This document shows positions 44,168 to 53,230 of a DNA stretch of 53,230 nucleotides, piece by piece; position 1 is the stretch's first letter, and each line of letters begins with the position of its first letter. The translations under genes were made by a program, and so were the position numbers. The notes under the pieces were generated by a model. That model saw only the letters and a program-made list of their open reading frames with translations, had not been told where the DNA came from and did no database searches. Source of the DNA: JBLHKW01 sp047618565 (GTDB lineage Bacteria > Planctomycetota > UBA1135 > GCA-002686595); contig JBLHKW010000011.1 of assembly GCA_047618565.1 (NCBI GenBank), forward strand, positions 1-53,230, given 5' to 3'.

Positions 44168-46033
44168 ATGATCACTTCCTGTGTCCTCCCGCTCCTCCTG
44201 TGGACCGTCCCGTCCACGGTGTCCGTTCCCGCCGCCACGATTGCGGGCGAGGGGCACTCCGCCTGGCACCCGGCCGACAGCATCGTCTACATCGAGCTGC
44301 CGGACGTCCCGGCCGCCCGGCGCGAATGGTGGACGACTTCGATAGGCAAGGTTTTGACCGACCCCGCCATCCACACGGCCCTCGGTGCGTTGACGGGGGT
44401 GGAGAAGCTGGATCCCACGACCAAGGTGGTCGAGCAGTTTCGCGACCAGGTCTCCGGGGAGATCTACAAGGTGCTCGACGGTCTGCTGGATAGCGTCTCG
44501 ACGGTCTCGCTCTCGCTGCAGCCGACCGAGGCCACGCCCGCGGCCCTGCAGGGGGGCGCGTCGAACCGCGACGAGATCATGGCGGCCTTCGGCATGCAGA
44601 TCGTGCTGAGCCTCAGTTCGGCCGAGGTCGCCGGCCAGGCGATCGAGCTGATGAGCAAGGGCTTCAAGGAGGAGGGCAAGGAGGTCGCGCTCGAAGAGCT
44701 CACCTGGAACGGCGTGGGGGGCGTGCTGTTGCGCGTGACCGGCGACGGTCCCGTCGGTGAAGGCGTGCAGGTGGCACGTGTCGGTAAGGAACTGTTCATC
44801 GTCGCTGGAGTGGCGACTCTCGAAGCTGCGCAGAAACGTTTTGAGAGTGACGCGCCGTCGATGGGGGCGAGCGATGCCTGGACCCAGGGTGTTTCCCAGT
44901 TCAGCGACGCGCGCGGGACGACGGTCGTCGAGCTGTACTCCGGTCTCGCGCGCTTCGCTTCCCTTTGGGGCGGTGCGAAGCTCGACCCGGTGTTCGAGCT
45001 GACAGAGGGATTGCTCGGTACCAACGGCGCGATCCTTGCGCGCGGTGGACGCTGGCGCATCTGCATCGACGACGGCCGCTACGTCAGCGACGGATACCAG
45101 GTGCGCGCGGGCAGCGACGGGGTCGAGCGATTCCTGGAACGTGGACCCCTGGGCGAGGATGCCCTGGCGTTCGTCAACCCGAAAGCGCTCGTGGCATCGG
45201 CGGTACAGTTCGACCCGAAGGCGCTCGTGGAGGTCATCCGTAGCGAGTCGGCTGATGAGGAGGGCGATGCACTGTCGCGCCTCGAAGCGACCCACGGCGT
45301 CCAACTTGGAGAGATGATCCAGGCGCTGGGAGACTCCGCCACGTTCTCGATGCCCAACCTGCCGCTCATGACGGCGCCGGACATTCAGGTGAGCGTGGCA
45401 CTCGCGGATCGCGACAAGTTCGTGGCCGGGTTCACCGGCCTGGTCGCGATCATCGGCGAGCTACTCGGCGACAAGGGCACCATCGCGATCAAGGAATACC
45501 GTGACACGCAGCTCGCGACGGTCAGCCTGACCTTCGACCTCGGCATTCCTGGCCTGCCCGTCGATCCCACGAAGATATTCACGCCGACCATGGTGGTCTT
45601 GCAGGACCGCGTGCTGTTCACGGCCACGCAGTCCTTCGCGAAGAAGGTCGTGCGCAGCGCCGCCAAGGGGGACGTGCAGTCCCATGACTACCTGTCGCAG
45701 GTCTCGATTCCCGAGGGCGTCTCGGAAGTCGGCTACGCCGATTGGGCCAAGATGGTCGGAGGCTTGTACACGATGGGTCGCAGCATGGCTGGCATGTTCG
45801 CCGGCAGCGCCGAGGACATTCCCTTCGACCTCACCAAGCTGCCTGACGCGGGCCTGTTCCTGCGCCACTTCAAGCCGAGCCTGCGCTGGGAGCGGCGCGT
45901 CGACGGGGGCATGTTGCACCACGGTGAGTCCTCCTTCGGTCCGGATCTCATGTTCGCAGCTGGGCTCGGGGGGGCCGGGGCGCTGCTCGGTCAATCGAGT
46001 CCTGGGGAGCCGTTCACCTACGAGCTGAAGTAG
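44168..46033 (+). CDS. Large secreted protein of unknown function
   Basis: The protein has 621 residues. I place the start at the ATG at 44168 because it opens a signal peptide (MITSCVLPLLLWTVPSTVSVPAA). The mature part is a mixed alpha/beta protein rich in Val, Gly and acidic residues, with GLYTMGRSMAGMFAG and a C-terminal Gly-rich segment. The composition resembles DUF3352-like exported planctomycete proteins of unknown role, but I see no active-site motif. The 382-bp upstream gap is unusually long. The gene is followed at 20 bp by the acyltransferase gene. Confidence 0.7.
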   Translation: MITSCVLPLLLWTVPSTVSVPAATIAGEGHSAWHPADSIVYIELPDVPAARREWWTTSIGKVLTDPAIHTALGALTGVEKLDPTTKVVEQFRDQVSGEIYKVLDGLLDSVSTVSLSLQPTEATPAALQGGASNRDEIMAAFGMQIVLSLSSAEVAGQAIELMSKGFKEEGKEVALEELTWNGVGGVLLRVTGDGPVGEGVQVARVGKELFIVAGVATLEAAQKRFESDAPSMGASDAWTQGVSQFSDARGTTVVELYSGLARFASLWGGAKLDPVFELTEGLLGTNGAILARGGRWRICIDDGRYVSDGYQVRAGSDGVERFLERGPLGEDALAFVNPKALVASAVQFDPKALVEVIRSESADEEGDALSRLEATHGVQLGEMIQALGDSATFSMPNLPLMTAPDIQVSVALADRDKFVAGFTGLVAIIGELLGDKGTIAIKEYRDTQLATVSLTFDLGIPGLPVDPTKIFTPTMVVLQDRVLFTATQSFAKKVVRSAAKGDVQSHDYLSQVSIPEGVSEVGYADWAKMVGGLYTMGRSMAGMFAGSAEDIPFDLTKLPDAGLFLRHFKPSLRWERRVDGGMLHHGESSFGPDLMFAAGLGGAGALLGQSSPGEPFTYELK

Positions 46034-46053
46034 GGCGCGGAGCGCCACTGCCC

Positions 46054-46806
46054 ATGTCGAACAGCGCTCGCAAGAAGCGCATTCCGCCGCCGACGGACCA
46101 GCCCTGGCGGCGGCGGATGCGTATCGCCCGGCGTGCCGTGGGAAAGGCGGCCCTCGGATCCTTCGGACCGCGGGCGATGAAGTTGCTCGCGGGCAGCTGG
46201 CGTTACACGGTGGAGGGCCAGGAGTTGCGCGACGAGGCGCAACGCGACTCAGCGGTCGTGCTCGCTCTGTGGCACGGCCGCATGTTGCTCGCATTACCGG
46301 TCTCTGCGGGCGAAGACGTGAGCGTGCTCGTGTCACCCAGCGATGACGGCGATCTCTCGAAGCAGGTGCTCGCCAGCTTCGGCTACAAGGTCATCCGTGG
46401 CTCGTCCAACTTCGGCGCACCGCGCGCGATGCGCCGCATGCTCGAAGCGCTGGACGGTGGCAGCGCGGTCACCATCACGCCCGATGGTCCACGCGGACCG
46501 CGGCATGGAATTACGCCCGGCGTGGCCTGGATCGCGAGCGCCACGGGCATGCCCGTCGTTCCGGTCGGTCTGGTCTGTGATCGATCCTGGAACCTGCGTT
46601 CGTGGGATCACTTCACGATCCCGAAGCCCCGGGCGCGCGTCGTGGTGACCTACGGAGAAGCGGTTCGCGTCGAGCAGGATGCGGACGCGGACACGCTTGC
46701 TCAGGCGACGGAGACCATTCGCGAGCGCATGATGCGTGCGGAGCTGCACGGCTTCGAGTTGCTGGGCGTGCCGTGCGACCATCAAGCCGGACGAAAGAAG
46801 TCATGA
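46054..46806 (+). CDS. DUF374 family lysophospholipid acyltransferase-like protein
   Basis: The protein has 250 residues. LALWHGRMLLALP (about 70-82) and a later ITPDGPRGPRH match the DUF374 branch of the LPLAT superfamily, in which HGRML replaces HxxxxD. It would acylate a lipid, possibly in lipid A or phospholipid synthesis, at the inner membrane. Its stop overlaps the ATG of the alpha/beta hydrolase gene by 4 nt (ATGA), so the two are co-translated. Confidence 0.85.
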   Translation: MSNSARKKRIPPPTDQPWRRRMRIARRAVGKAALGSFGPRAMKLLAGSWRYTVEGQELRDEAQRDSAVVLALWHGRMLLALPVSAGEDVSVLVSPSDDGDLSKQVLASFGYKVIRGSSNFGAPRAMRRMLEALDGGSAVTITPDGPRGPRHGITPGVAWIASATGMPVVPVGLVCDRSWNLRSWDHFTIPKPRARVVVTYGEAVRVEQDADADTLAQATETIRERMMRAELHGFELLGVPCDHQAGRKKS

Positions 46807-47654
46807 TCGAGACCGAGATGGAACTCCTGACGCTCGCCGCGGAGCGTCCGCTGCGCGTACGCGTCGAGGGCCCACCCGGCAGCCTGGTGGGGGACCAGCG
46901 TCGAGCGACGGTGCTCGTCCTGCACGGTTTCAAGGGCTTCATGCACTGGGGCTTTTTCCCGCGCCTGTCACGGCGCATCGCCGAGGCCGGCCATGTGTGC
47001 GTGTCCTTCAACTTCTCGGGCAGCGGCATCGGCGACGATCTCCTGAACTTCACTGAGCGGGCGGACTTCGAGAACGACACCACGTCGCGTCAGCTCGAGG
47101 ACGTGGCCGCGCTGCGCGAAGCCCTGGGCGGAACGTCCTTCCCGGGCGTCGATGGGGAACGCGTCGCCATCCTGGGCCACAGCCGCGGTGGTGGCGTCGC
47201 GCTGTTGCACGCTGCGCAGCGCGGTGACTATCGATCGATCATCACCTGGGCTGCGATCGACGAGGTCGACCGCCTCGGGGCCGAGGTCAACGCTGCCTGG
47301 CGCCAGCGCGGCCACCTGCCTATCGAGAACGCCCGCACGGGCCAGACCTTCAACCTCGACGTCGCGGCCCTCGATGACGTCGAGCAGAACCGGGAGCGCC
47401 TGGACATCCTCGCGGCTTGCCGCCGGATCTCGAGTCCGACCCTGGTCGTTCACGGCAGGGCCGACCAGACCGTCCCGTTCAGCGCCGCAGAGCGCATCGT
47501 GGCGGCTCTCCCGCAAGACCTGGGTGCCCTGGCCGCGATCGACGGCGCGGGACACACCTTCGAGGCCACCCACCCGCTCGACGACGAGCCCGATGCTCTT
47601 CAGGAAGCCCTCGTGGCCAGCCTGCAGCACCTACGGCAGACCCTCGATCCCTAG
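46803..47654 (+). CDS. Cytoplasmic alpha/beta hydrolase
   Basis: The protein has 283 residues, with its ATG in an ATGA overlap with the upstream acyltransferase gene. It shows VLHGFKGFMHWGFF (oxyanion loop), the nucleophile elbow GHSRGG, PTLVVHGRADQTVPFS (acidic residue) and GAGHTFE (catalytic His). The fold is that of the dienelactone hydrolase/prolyl-oligopeptidase-like esterases. Coupling to the acyltransferase suggests a role in lipid metabolism, but this is inference. Confidence 0.87.
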   Translation: MIETEMELLTLAAERPLRVRVEGPPGSLVGDQRRATVLVLHGFKGFMHWGFFPRLSRRIAEAGHVCVSFNFSGSGIGDDLLNFTERADFENDTTSRQLEDVAALREALGGTSFPGVDGERVAILGHSRGGGVALLHAAQRGDYRSIITWAAIDEVDRLGAEVNAAWRQRGHLPIENARTGQTFNLDVAALDDVEQNRERLDILAACRRISSPTLVVHGRADQTVPFSAAERIVAALPQDLGALAAIDGAGHTFEATHPLDDEPDALQEALVASLQHLRQTLDP

Positions 47655-47749
47655 TTCCAGTACGTAAAGGACGGTCACGCCCGGACCGATCGACCGTACC
47701 CAGGTGAGGGGCCACGGGTGATGATTTTGCGCATCCGCGCAGGCCGTCC

Positions 47750-49261
47750 ATGGAGTTGCCGGTATCATCCGCGCATCTCCTGCCCACGCAGAAGCCCTCA
47801 CCAGTCCCGATGCCCACCGAGCCCACAGACCTCTCTGCCATCGTGACGGTTTGCTACCTGGCGACGCTCGCCGTGCTGGGCATCTACGGTCTGCACCGCC
47901 TGGTGCTCGTGCTCCACTTCCGGTGGACGCGACGGACCCAGGCCGAGCCGACCGAGACCGACGTTCTCCCGACCGTGGCGGTGCAGCTGCCGCTCTTCAA
48001 TGAGCGCACGGTCGCACGCCGTCTCATCCGCGCCGCCGGGGAACTCGACTACCCCGTGGACCGGCTCGAGATCCAGGTGCTCGACGACTCCAGTGACGAG
48101 ACCTGCGCGATCGTCGACGAGGAGGTCGAGCTTCTGCGCGCGCGCGGGCTGAACGCCACGGTGCTGCGGCGCGAGGATCGCACCGGCTTCAAGGCCGGCG
48201 CCCTCGAGAACGGGATGCGCGTTTCGAAGGCCGAGCTGTTTTGCGTCTTCGATGCGGACTTCATGCCCCGCGCGGATTTCCTGCGCCAACTCGTGGGCAC
48301 CTTCCGGGATCCGGCTGTCGGCATGGTGCAGGCTCGCTGGGGTCATGTGAACCGGGACGAGAGCCGTTTCACGCGTGCACAATCGACATTGCTCGACGGA
48401 CACTTCGTGATCGAGCACAAGGTGCGCCACGACAGTGGCCTGTTCTTCAACTTCAACGGCACGGCGGGCATCTGGCGCCGCGAGGCGGTCGAGCAGGCCG
48501 GCGGCTGGCAACACGACACGTTGACCGAGGACCTGGATCTCTCCTACCGCAGTCAGTTGCGCGGCTGGAAGTTCGTCTATGCCCCCTACGTGGTCGCACC
48601 CGCGGAGGTGCCGCCGGGCATCGGAGCCTTCAAGTCCCAGCAACACCGCTGGGCCAAGGGCAGCGTGCAGGTGCTGCGCAAGTTGATGGGCTCGATCATG
48701 TCCTCGCGCGAGCCCTGGCGCGTGAAGGCCGAGGCCTGGGCGCACCTGACCGGCAACGTCGGCTACCCGTCGGTGTTGTTGCTCTCGATCCTGTTGCCGC
48801 TCGCGTCGGGCTTGCAGCGTCAGGGATTCCACTGGTGGCACCTGGCCGCCTTCCTGGCGTGCACCCTGTCCGTCGGCCTGTTCTACGAGACGAGTCAACG
48901 TGCCATCGACCGACCCTTGCGCCGGCGCCTGGCCGATACGGTGCTCGCCATGACCCTGGGCATCGGGATGTGCGTCGGTCAAACGCGCGCGGTCTTCTCG
49001 GGCATGTTCGGCAGCACGGGCACCTTCGTGCGCACGCCCAAGCGCGGCGACGGTACCGCCGTGCGCCAGTACCGCACACCGCTCACGGACCTGCCCGGCA
49101 TCGAGCTGCTGTTCGCCGCATGGTTCGGATGGGGGCTGATCGCGGCCTCGCGCCTCGGCAACTGGGGATCATTGCCCTTCCTGGCACTGTTCTTCGGCGG
49201 CTTCGCGTGGGTCGGCACGCTCTCCCTGCGCGAGCAGTTCGGGCGGAGCCAGCAGGGTTGA
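47750..49261 (+). CDS. Membrane glycosyltransferase family 2 (CesA-like fold)
   Basis: The protein has 503 residues. An alternative start at 47810 removes a 20-residue Pro/Ser-rich leader with no conservation. The first membrane helix is at about 30-50. The GT2 core has QLPLFNER, VLDDSSDET, FDADFMPR and, on the C-terminal side, TEDLDLS followed by QQHRWAKG (the Q-x-x-R-W motif). Four C-terminal helices follow. The pattern matches beta-glucan or glucomannan-type synthases and transferases that use a nucleotide sugar at the inner membrane. It is 5 bp from the CstA-family gene but functionally separate. Confidence 0.87.
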   Translation: MELPVSSAHLLPTQKPSPVPMPTEPTDLSAIVTVCYLATLAVLGIYGLHRLVLVLHFRWTRRTQAEPTETDVLPTVAVQLPLFNERTVARRLIRAAGELDYPVDRLEIQVLDDSSDETCAIVDEEVELLRARGLNATVLRREDRTGFKAGALENGMRVSKAELFCVFDADFMPRADFLRQLVGTFRDPAVGMVQARWGHVNRDESRFTRAQSTLLDGHFVIEHKVRHDSGLFFNFNGTAGIWRREAVEQAGGWQHDTLTEDLDLSYRSQLRGWKFVYAPYVVAPAEVPPGIGAFKSQQHRWAKGSVQVLRKLMGSIMSSREPWRVKAEAWAHLTGNVGYPSVLLLSILLPLASGLQRQGFHWWHLAAFLACTLSVGLFYETSQRAIDRPLRRRLADTVLAMTLGIGMCVGQTRAVFSGMFGSTGTFVRTPKRGDGTAVRQYRTPLTDLPGIELLFAAWFGWGLIAASRLGNWGSLPFLALFFGGFAWVGTLSLREQFGRSQQG

Positions 49262-49265
49262 TGGC

Positions 49266-50966
49266 ATGAGTCCCGTCGCCGTCGCCGTGCTCTGTCTGGC
49301 GGGTCTGGCGCTGGGCTATCGCTTCTACTCGCGCTACCTGGCGCGCAGCCTGTTCCGACTACGCGCTGACGAGCCCGTGCCGTCGGTGGAAAAGGCGGAC
49401 GGCGTCGACTTCGTCGCGACGCGCCCCGAGGTCCTCTGGGGCCATCACTTCTCGTCGATCGCCGGCGCGGCACCGATCCTCGGACCGGCCATGGCCATCG
49501 TCTGGGGCTGGGTCCCGGCGCTGATCTGGATCGTGGTGGGCGTGGTCTTCATGGGCGCCACGCACGACTTCGGCGCGCTCGTGCTCTCGGTACGCCACGG
49601 CGGTCAGACGGTCGGTAACCTGGCCGAGCGCTTCATCGGGCCGCGCTCGCGCGTCCTGTTCCTGCTGGTCATCTTCTTCCTGATCTGGCTCGTCGGCGCG
49701 GTCTTCGCCTTCGCGATCGCGAAGCTGTTCGTGGGCTACCCCGCGAGCATCTTGCCCGTGAACCTCGAGATCGCGGTCGCGCTGATGATCGGCTGGTGGG
49801 CGCGCAAGGGCCGCTCGCTCCTGTGGCCGTCGATCGCCGCGCTGATCGGCCTGTACGCCGTCATCTTCGGAACCGCATCGGGTTACTTCTGGATCCCGGC
49901 CGAGGGATCACTGCTGCGCAACGTGGACTTCTGGCTCGTCGCGCTGATGGGCTACGCGTTCATCGCCAGCAGCCTGCCGGTCTGGTTGCTGTTGCAGCCG
50001 CGCGATCTGATCAACTCGCACCAGCTGATCGTCGGGCTGTCGGCGCTGTACATCGGCTTCTTCATGCTGAAGCCCGAGTTCCACGCGCCGCCGGTGGGGG
50101 AGCTGAGCGCGTTGCCGAGCATGTTCCCGCTGCTCTTCGTGACGATCGCCTGCGGCGCGATCTCCGGCTTCCACGGACTCGTCAGTTCCGGCACGACGAG
50201 CAAGCAGCTGGCCTGCGCCACCCAGGCGCGCGCGATCGGTTACGGCGCCATGCTGTGCGAGGCGGCGCTCGCGATCCTGGCGACCATGGCCGTCGCCAGC
50301 GGCGAGTGGTTCGGGATCGAACACGAGAGCGCGTGGGCCTTCATCGATAGCGGCGTGCAGGCGAGCCTGGCCCAGGGACAGCTGGCGTTGCCCCAGGTAC
50401 CCCAGGCGCTCGGAGCGTTCATCAACGGTGCCGGCAGCTTCCTGACGCAGCTCGGACTGCCGGAAGGCGTCGCGAAGACGGTCGTGTCCGTACTCGTGAT
50501 CTCCTTCGCCGCGACGAGCCTCGACACGGCCATGCGCATCCAGCGCTTCGTGCTCGGCGAACTCGGCGGCATCTGCCGTGTGCCCGCGCTGCGCAACCGC
50601 TGGTTTGGGGGAGCGATCGCATCCGGCTCCGTGCTGGTGCTCGTCTACGCGGATTATGAAGCGGGTGCCAAGAGCCTCTGGCCCGTATTCGGCGCCACCA
50701 ACCAGGTGCTGGCTGGGTTCACGCTCGTGATCACCGCGCTCTATCTCAGGAGCCTCGGCCGGCGCTCCATCGCCTACGCATTACCCGCCGTGCTCGTGCT
50801 CGCGATCACCTTCACTGCCATGGGATTCCAGGTCGTGCGCGACTTCGGCGCGGGCAGATCCCTGGTGGCCTGGGTCGGTGCGCTGATCGCCGGGCTGGCC
50901 CTCTGGGTTGCCCTGGAGGCCGCCGCGGCCTGGCGCCGACCCGTCTCACCGACCGCCGGTGACTGA
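49266..50966 (+). CDS. CstA-family peptide/pyruvate transporter
   Basis: The protein has 566 residues and about 14-16 hydrophobic helices. The CstA signature GHHFSSIAGAAPILGP lies at about residues 58-73, and GATHDFGALVLS follows. Later motifs SGTTSKQLACATQARAIGYGAM and FAATSLDTAMRIQRFVLGEL are characteristic. Members (CstA, BtsT/YjiY) import pyruvate or peptides when carbon is limiting. The start is the ATG at 49266. Confidence 0.93.
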   Translation: MSPVAVAVLCLAGLALGYRFYSRYLARSLFRLRADEPVPSVEKADGVDFVATRPEVLWGHHFSSIAGAAPILGPAMAIVWGWVPALIWIVVGVVFMGATHDFGALVLSVRHGGQTVGNLAERFIGPRSRVLFLLVIFFLIWLVGAVFAFAIAKLFVGYPASILPVNLEIAVALMIGWWARKGRSLLWPSIAALIGLYAVIFGTASGYFWIPAEGSLLRNVDFWLVALMGYAFIASSLPVWLLLQPRDLINSHQLIVGLSALYIGFFMLKPEFHAPPVGELSALPSMFPLLFVTIACGAISGFHGLVSSGTTSKQLACATQARAIGYGAMLCEAALAILATMAVASGEWFGIEHESAWAFIDSGVQASLAQGQLALPQVPQALGAFINGAGSFLTQLGLPEGVAKTVVSVLVISFAATSLDTAMRIQRFVLGELGGICRVPALRNRWFGGAIASGSVLVLVYADYEAGAKSLWPVFGATNQVLAGFTLVITALYLRSLGRRSIAYALPAVLVLAITFTAMGFQVVRDFGAGRSLVAWVGALIAGLALWVALEAAAAWRRPVSPTAGD

Positions 50967-51071
50967 CCGGGGCCAGGCGGATCCAGAAGTTCGGAAAGTG
51001 TTCAAGAAGGCCTGCCCGCTCGGGCGATGGAGGGCGCTGTTCACCTTCCGTTTCTGTATAGGTCTTTTCAC

Positions 51072-51887
51072 ATGCGTAGTGCGTTTCTGATCGGTGCTCT
51101 CTGTATCTCGTCCGCGTTCGCCTCCAACGGCAGCGAGCGCACGCCGGTCGCCCCGCACCAGAGTGTCGACCAGCGCTTCAGTGCCCTCCGGCACAACGAC
51201 ATGCGCGCCTTCCTGCGCACGATGTTGAGCGACGAGCAGGTCGCTGACCTGAGCTCCAAGTGGGACGCGCAGCGCTCCCAGACGCCGAACGAGCACGAGA
51301 CCGCGCAGTTCGCCCAGACCATGCAGATGCTCACGGCGCCGGGCGCGGAGGACACGCTGATGGCGATGCTGAAGCCGCAGCTGGAGGAGATGCGTCCGCA
51401 GATGCAGATGATGGTCGGCATGTTCAGCGGCATGATCTCCTCGGGCATCCAGCAGGACGAGGACCTCACCAGCGAGCAGAAGGATAAGGCAGCCAAGCTC
51501 GTCTCGGCGGTGGGCACGTTCCTTTCGGAGAACGACCTCACCGATGAGAAGTCCGCCAAGAAGGCCGTCGCCGTGGTCTGCGCCACCGCGCGCCGCTTGA
51601 ACCTGAACACGATGGGCGAGGTGCTGGCCCTCGACTTCGGTCAGGCGCTGCGCACGGGAGACGTGGTCATGGCCGGCGTGAAGGAACTCTTCACCGTCTA
51701 CGGCATCCACTTCGACGACTGGATCGACCACGTCAAGACGGAGACCATCTCCCAGTCCGGCGACAAGGCCACCGTGCGCGTGCACTACGAGATCTTCGGC
51801 GTCAAGGACAGCGTCGACGAGGAGCTGGTGCGCATGGGCGCGCGCTGGATCAGCACCAAGACCGCGGAAGCGTTCTCGGGCAAGTAG
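51072..51887 (+). CDS. Secreted protein of unknown function
   Basis: The protein has 271 residues. An ATG at 51072 begins a signal peptide (RSAFLIGALCISSAFA). The rest is helical and charged with Met-rich stretches (MLTAPGAEDTLMAMLKPQLEEMRPQMQMMVGMFSGMIS). A C-terminal beta-like segment (ATVRVHYEIFGVKDSVDEELVRMG) resembles a nuclear-transport-factor-2-like domain, which I do not claim firmly. It is followed by a strong bidirectional terminator. The promoter probably lies in 50970-51060. Confidence 0.7.
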   Translation: MRSAFLIGALCISSAFASNGSERTPVAPHQSVDQRFSALRHNDMRAFLRTMLSDEQVADLSSKWDAQRSQTPNEHETAQFAQTMQMLTAPGAEDTLMAMLKPQLEEMRPQMQMMVGMFSGMISSGIQQDEDLTSEQKDKAAKLVSAVGTFLSENDLTDEKSAKKAVAVVCATARRLNLNTMGEVLALDFGQALRTGDVVMAGVKELFTVYGIHFDDWIDHVKTETISQSGDKATVRVHYEIFGVKDSVDEELVRMGARWISTKTAEAFSGK

Positions 51888-51898
51888 GTCGACGCCAC

Positions 51899-51941
51899 AA
51901 AAAAAATCGCGCCGGGCGCCCTGTTGGGCACCCGGCGCGAT
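51899..51941. terminator. Bidirectional rho-independent terminator
   Basis: A 15-bp stem (51906-51920 with 51927-51941, one G-T pair) with a 6-base loop follows an A-run at 51899-51906, which reads as a U-run on the minus strand. It separates the secreted-protein gene from the convergent CBS gene. Confidence 0.88.
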
Positions 51942-51959
51942 TGCATTTCCGGACCGTGC

Positions 51960-53230
<1,271 letters not shown>

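Overview
This is a high-GC bacterial chromosome segment of about 53 kb with about 41 protein genes, no rRNA or tRNA genes and no CRISPR array. The organism is probably a member of the Planctomycetota. The evidence is a surface protein with an IPTL-CTERM-type C-terminal sorting signal, a secreted protein with the Trp-Phe-Gln-x-Trp-Tyr-Arg-Asp-Pro tail domain that I associate with high-GC planctomycetes, many lipoproteins and large secreted proteins of unknown function, and a Ser/Thr kinase with extra metal-ligand-like cysteines. The assignment is inference; a marker-gene phylogeny would settle it.

Layout. 1-5.4 kb: two tandem exported amidohydrolases (the second is cut by the window edge), an IPTL-CTERM protein, a small zinc-finger protein, a MmcQ/YjbR protein, a secreted beta-barrel-like protein and an ApaH-like phosphatase. 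5.6-19.8 kb: one long plus-strand exopolysaccharide operon of ten genes joined by 1-23 nt overlaps or 2 nt gaps. It encodes a Wza-like export lipoprotein, a Wzc-like co-polymerase with tyrosine kinase, a Wzy/WaaL-type polymerase or ligase, a PglC/WbaP-like initiating transferase, an unusual nucleotidyltransferase-kinase fusion, an APH-fold kinase, a GT4, a hexapeptide acyltransferase, a fused double GT4 and a membrane GT-C enzyme. No flippase gene is visible. 19.8-21.5 kb: scar region with a solo REP-like repeat, a beta-propeller gene fragment, a secreted protein and a 177-bp MITE-like element. 21.5-27.5 kb: an AddA/AddB-like recombination helicase-nuclease pair.

27.5-33.3 kb: an exported esterase, a two-CXXCH cytochrome-peroxidase-like protein, a DUF819 membrane protein, a 202-bp hairpin element and queF. 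33.4-39.0 kb: a methyltransferase whose 5' end is interrupted by TGA, a Ser/Thr kinase, and a two-gene lipoprotein operon with a 925-residue TPR-like protein. 39.0-40.15 kb: a RAYT transposase bracketed by inverted copies of the repeat seen alone at 19.8 kb. 40.1-43.8 kb: a phosphoesterase, a membrane protein, parB with a terminator and a parS palindrome just downstream, and a membrane-anchored cyclophilin. 44.2-53.2 kb: a large secreted protein, a DUF374 acyltransferase coupled to an alpha/beta hydrolase, a GT2, a CstA-family transporter, a secreted protein, a bidirectional terminator and a cystathionine beta-synthase-like gene cut by the right edge.

The most unusual features are the NTase-kinase plus APH-kinase pair inside the polysaccharide operon, the RAYT with its dispersed repeat family, two different MITE-like inverted-repeat elements (one abutting the queF start codon), the TGA-interrupted methyltransferase, and parB with an adjacent parS but no parA in view.
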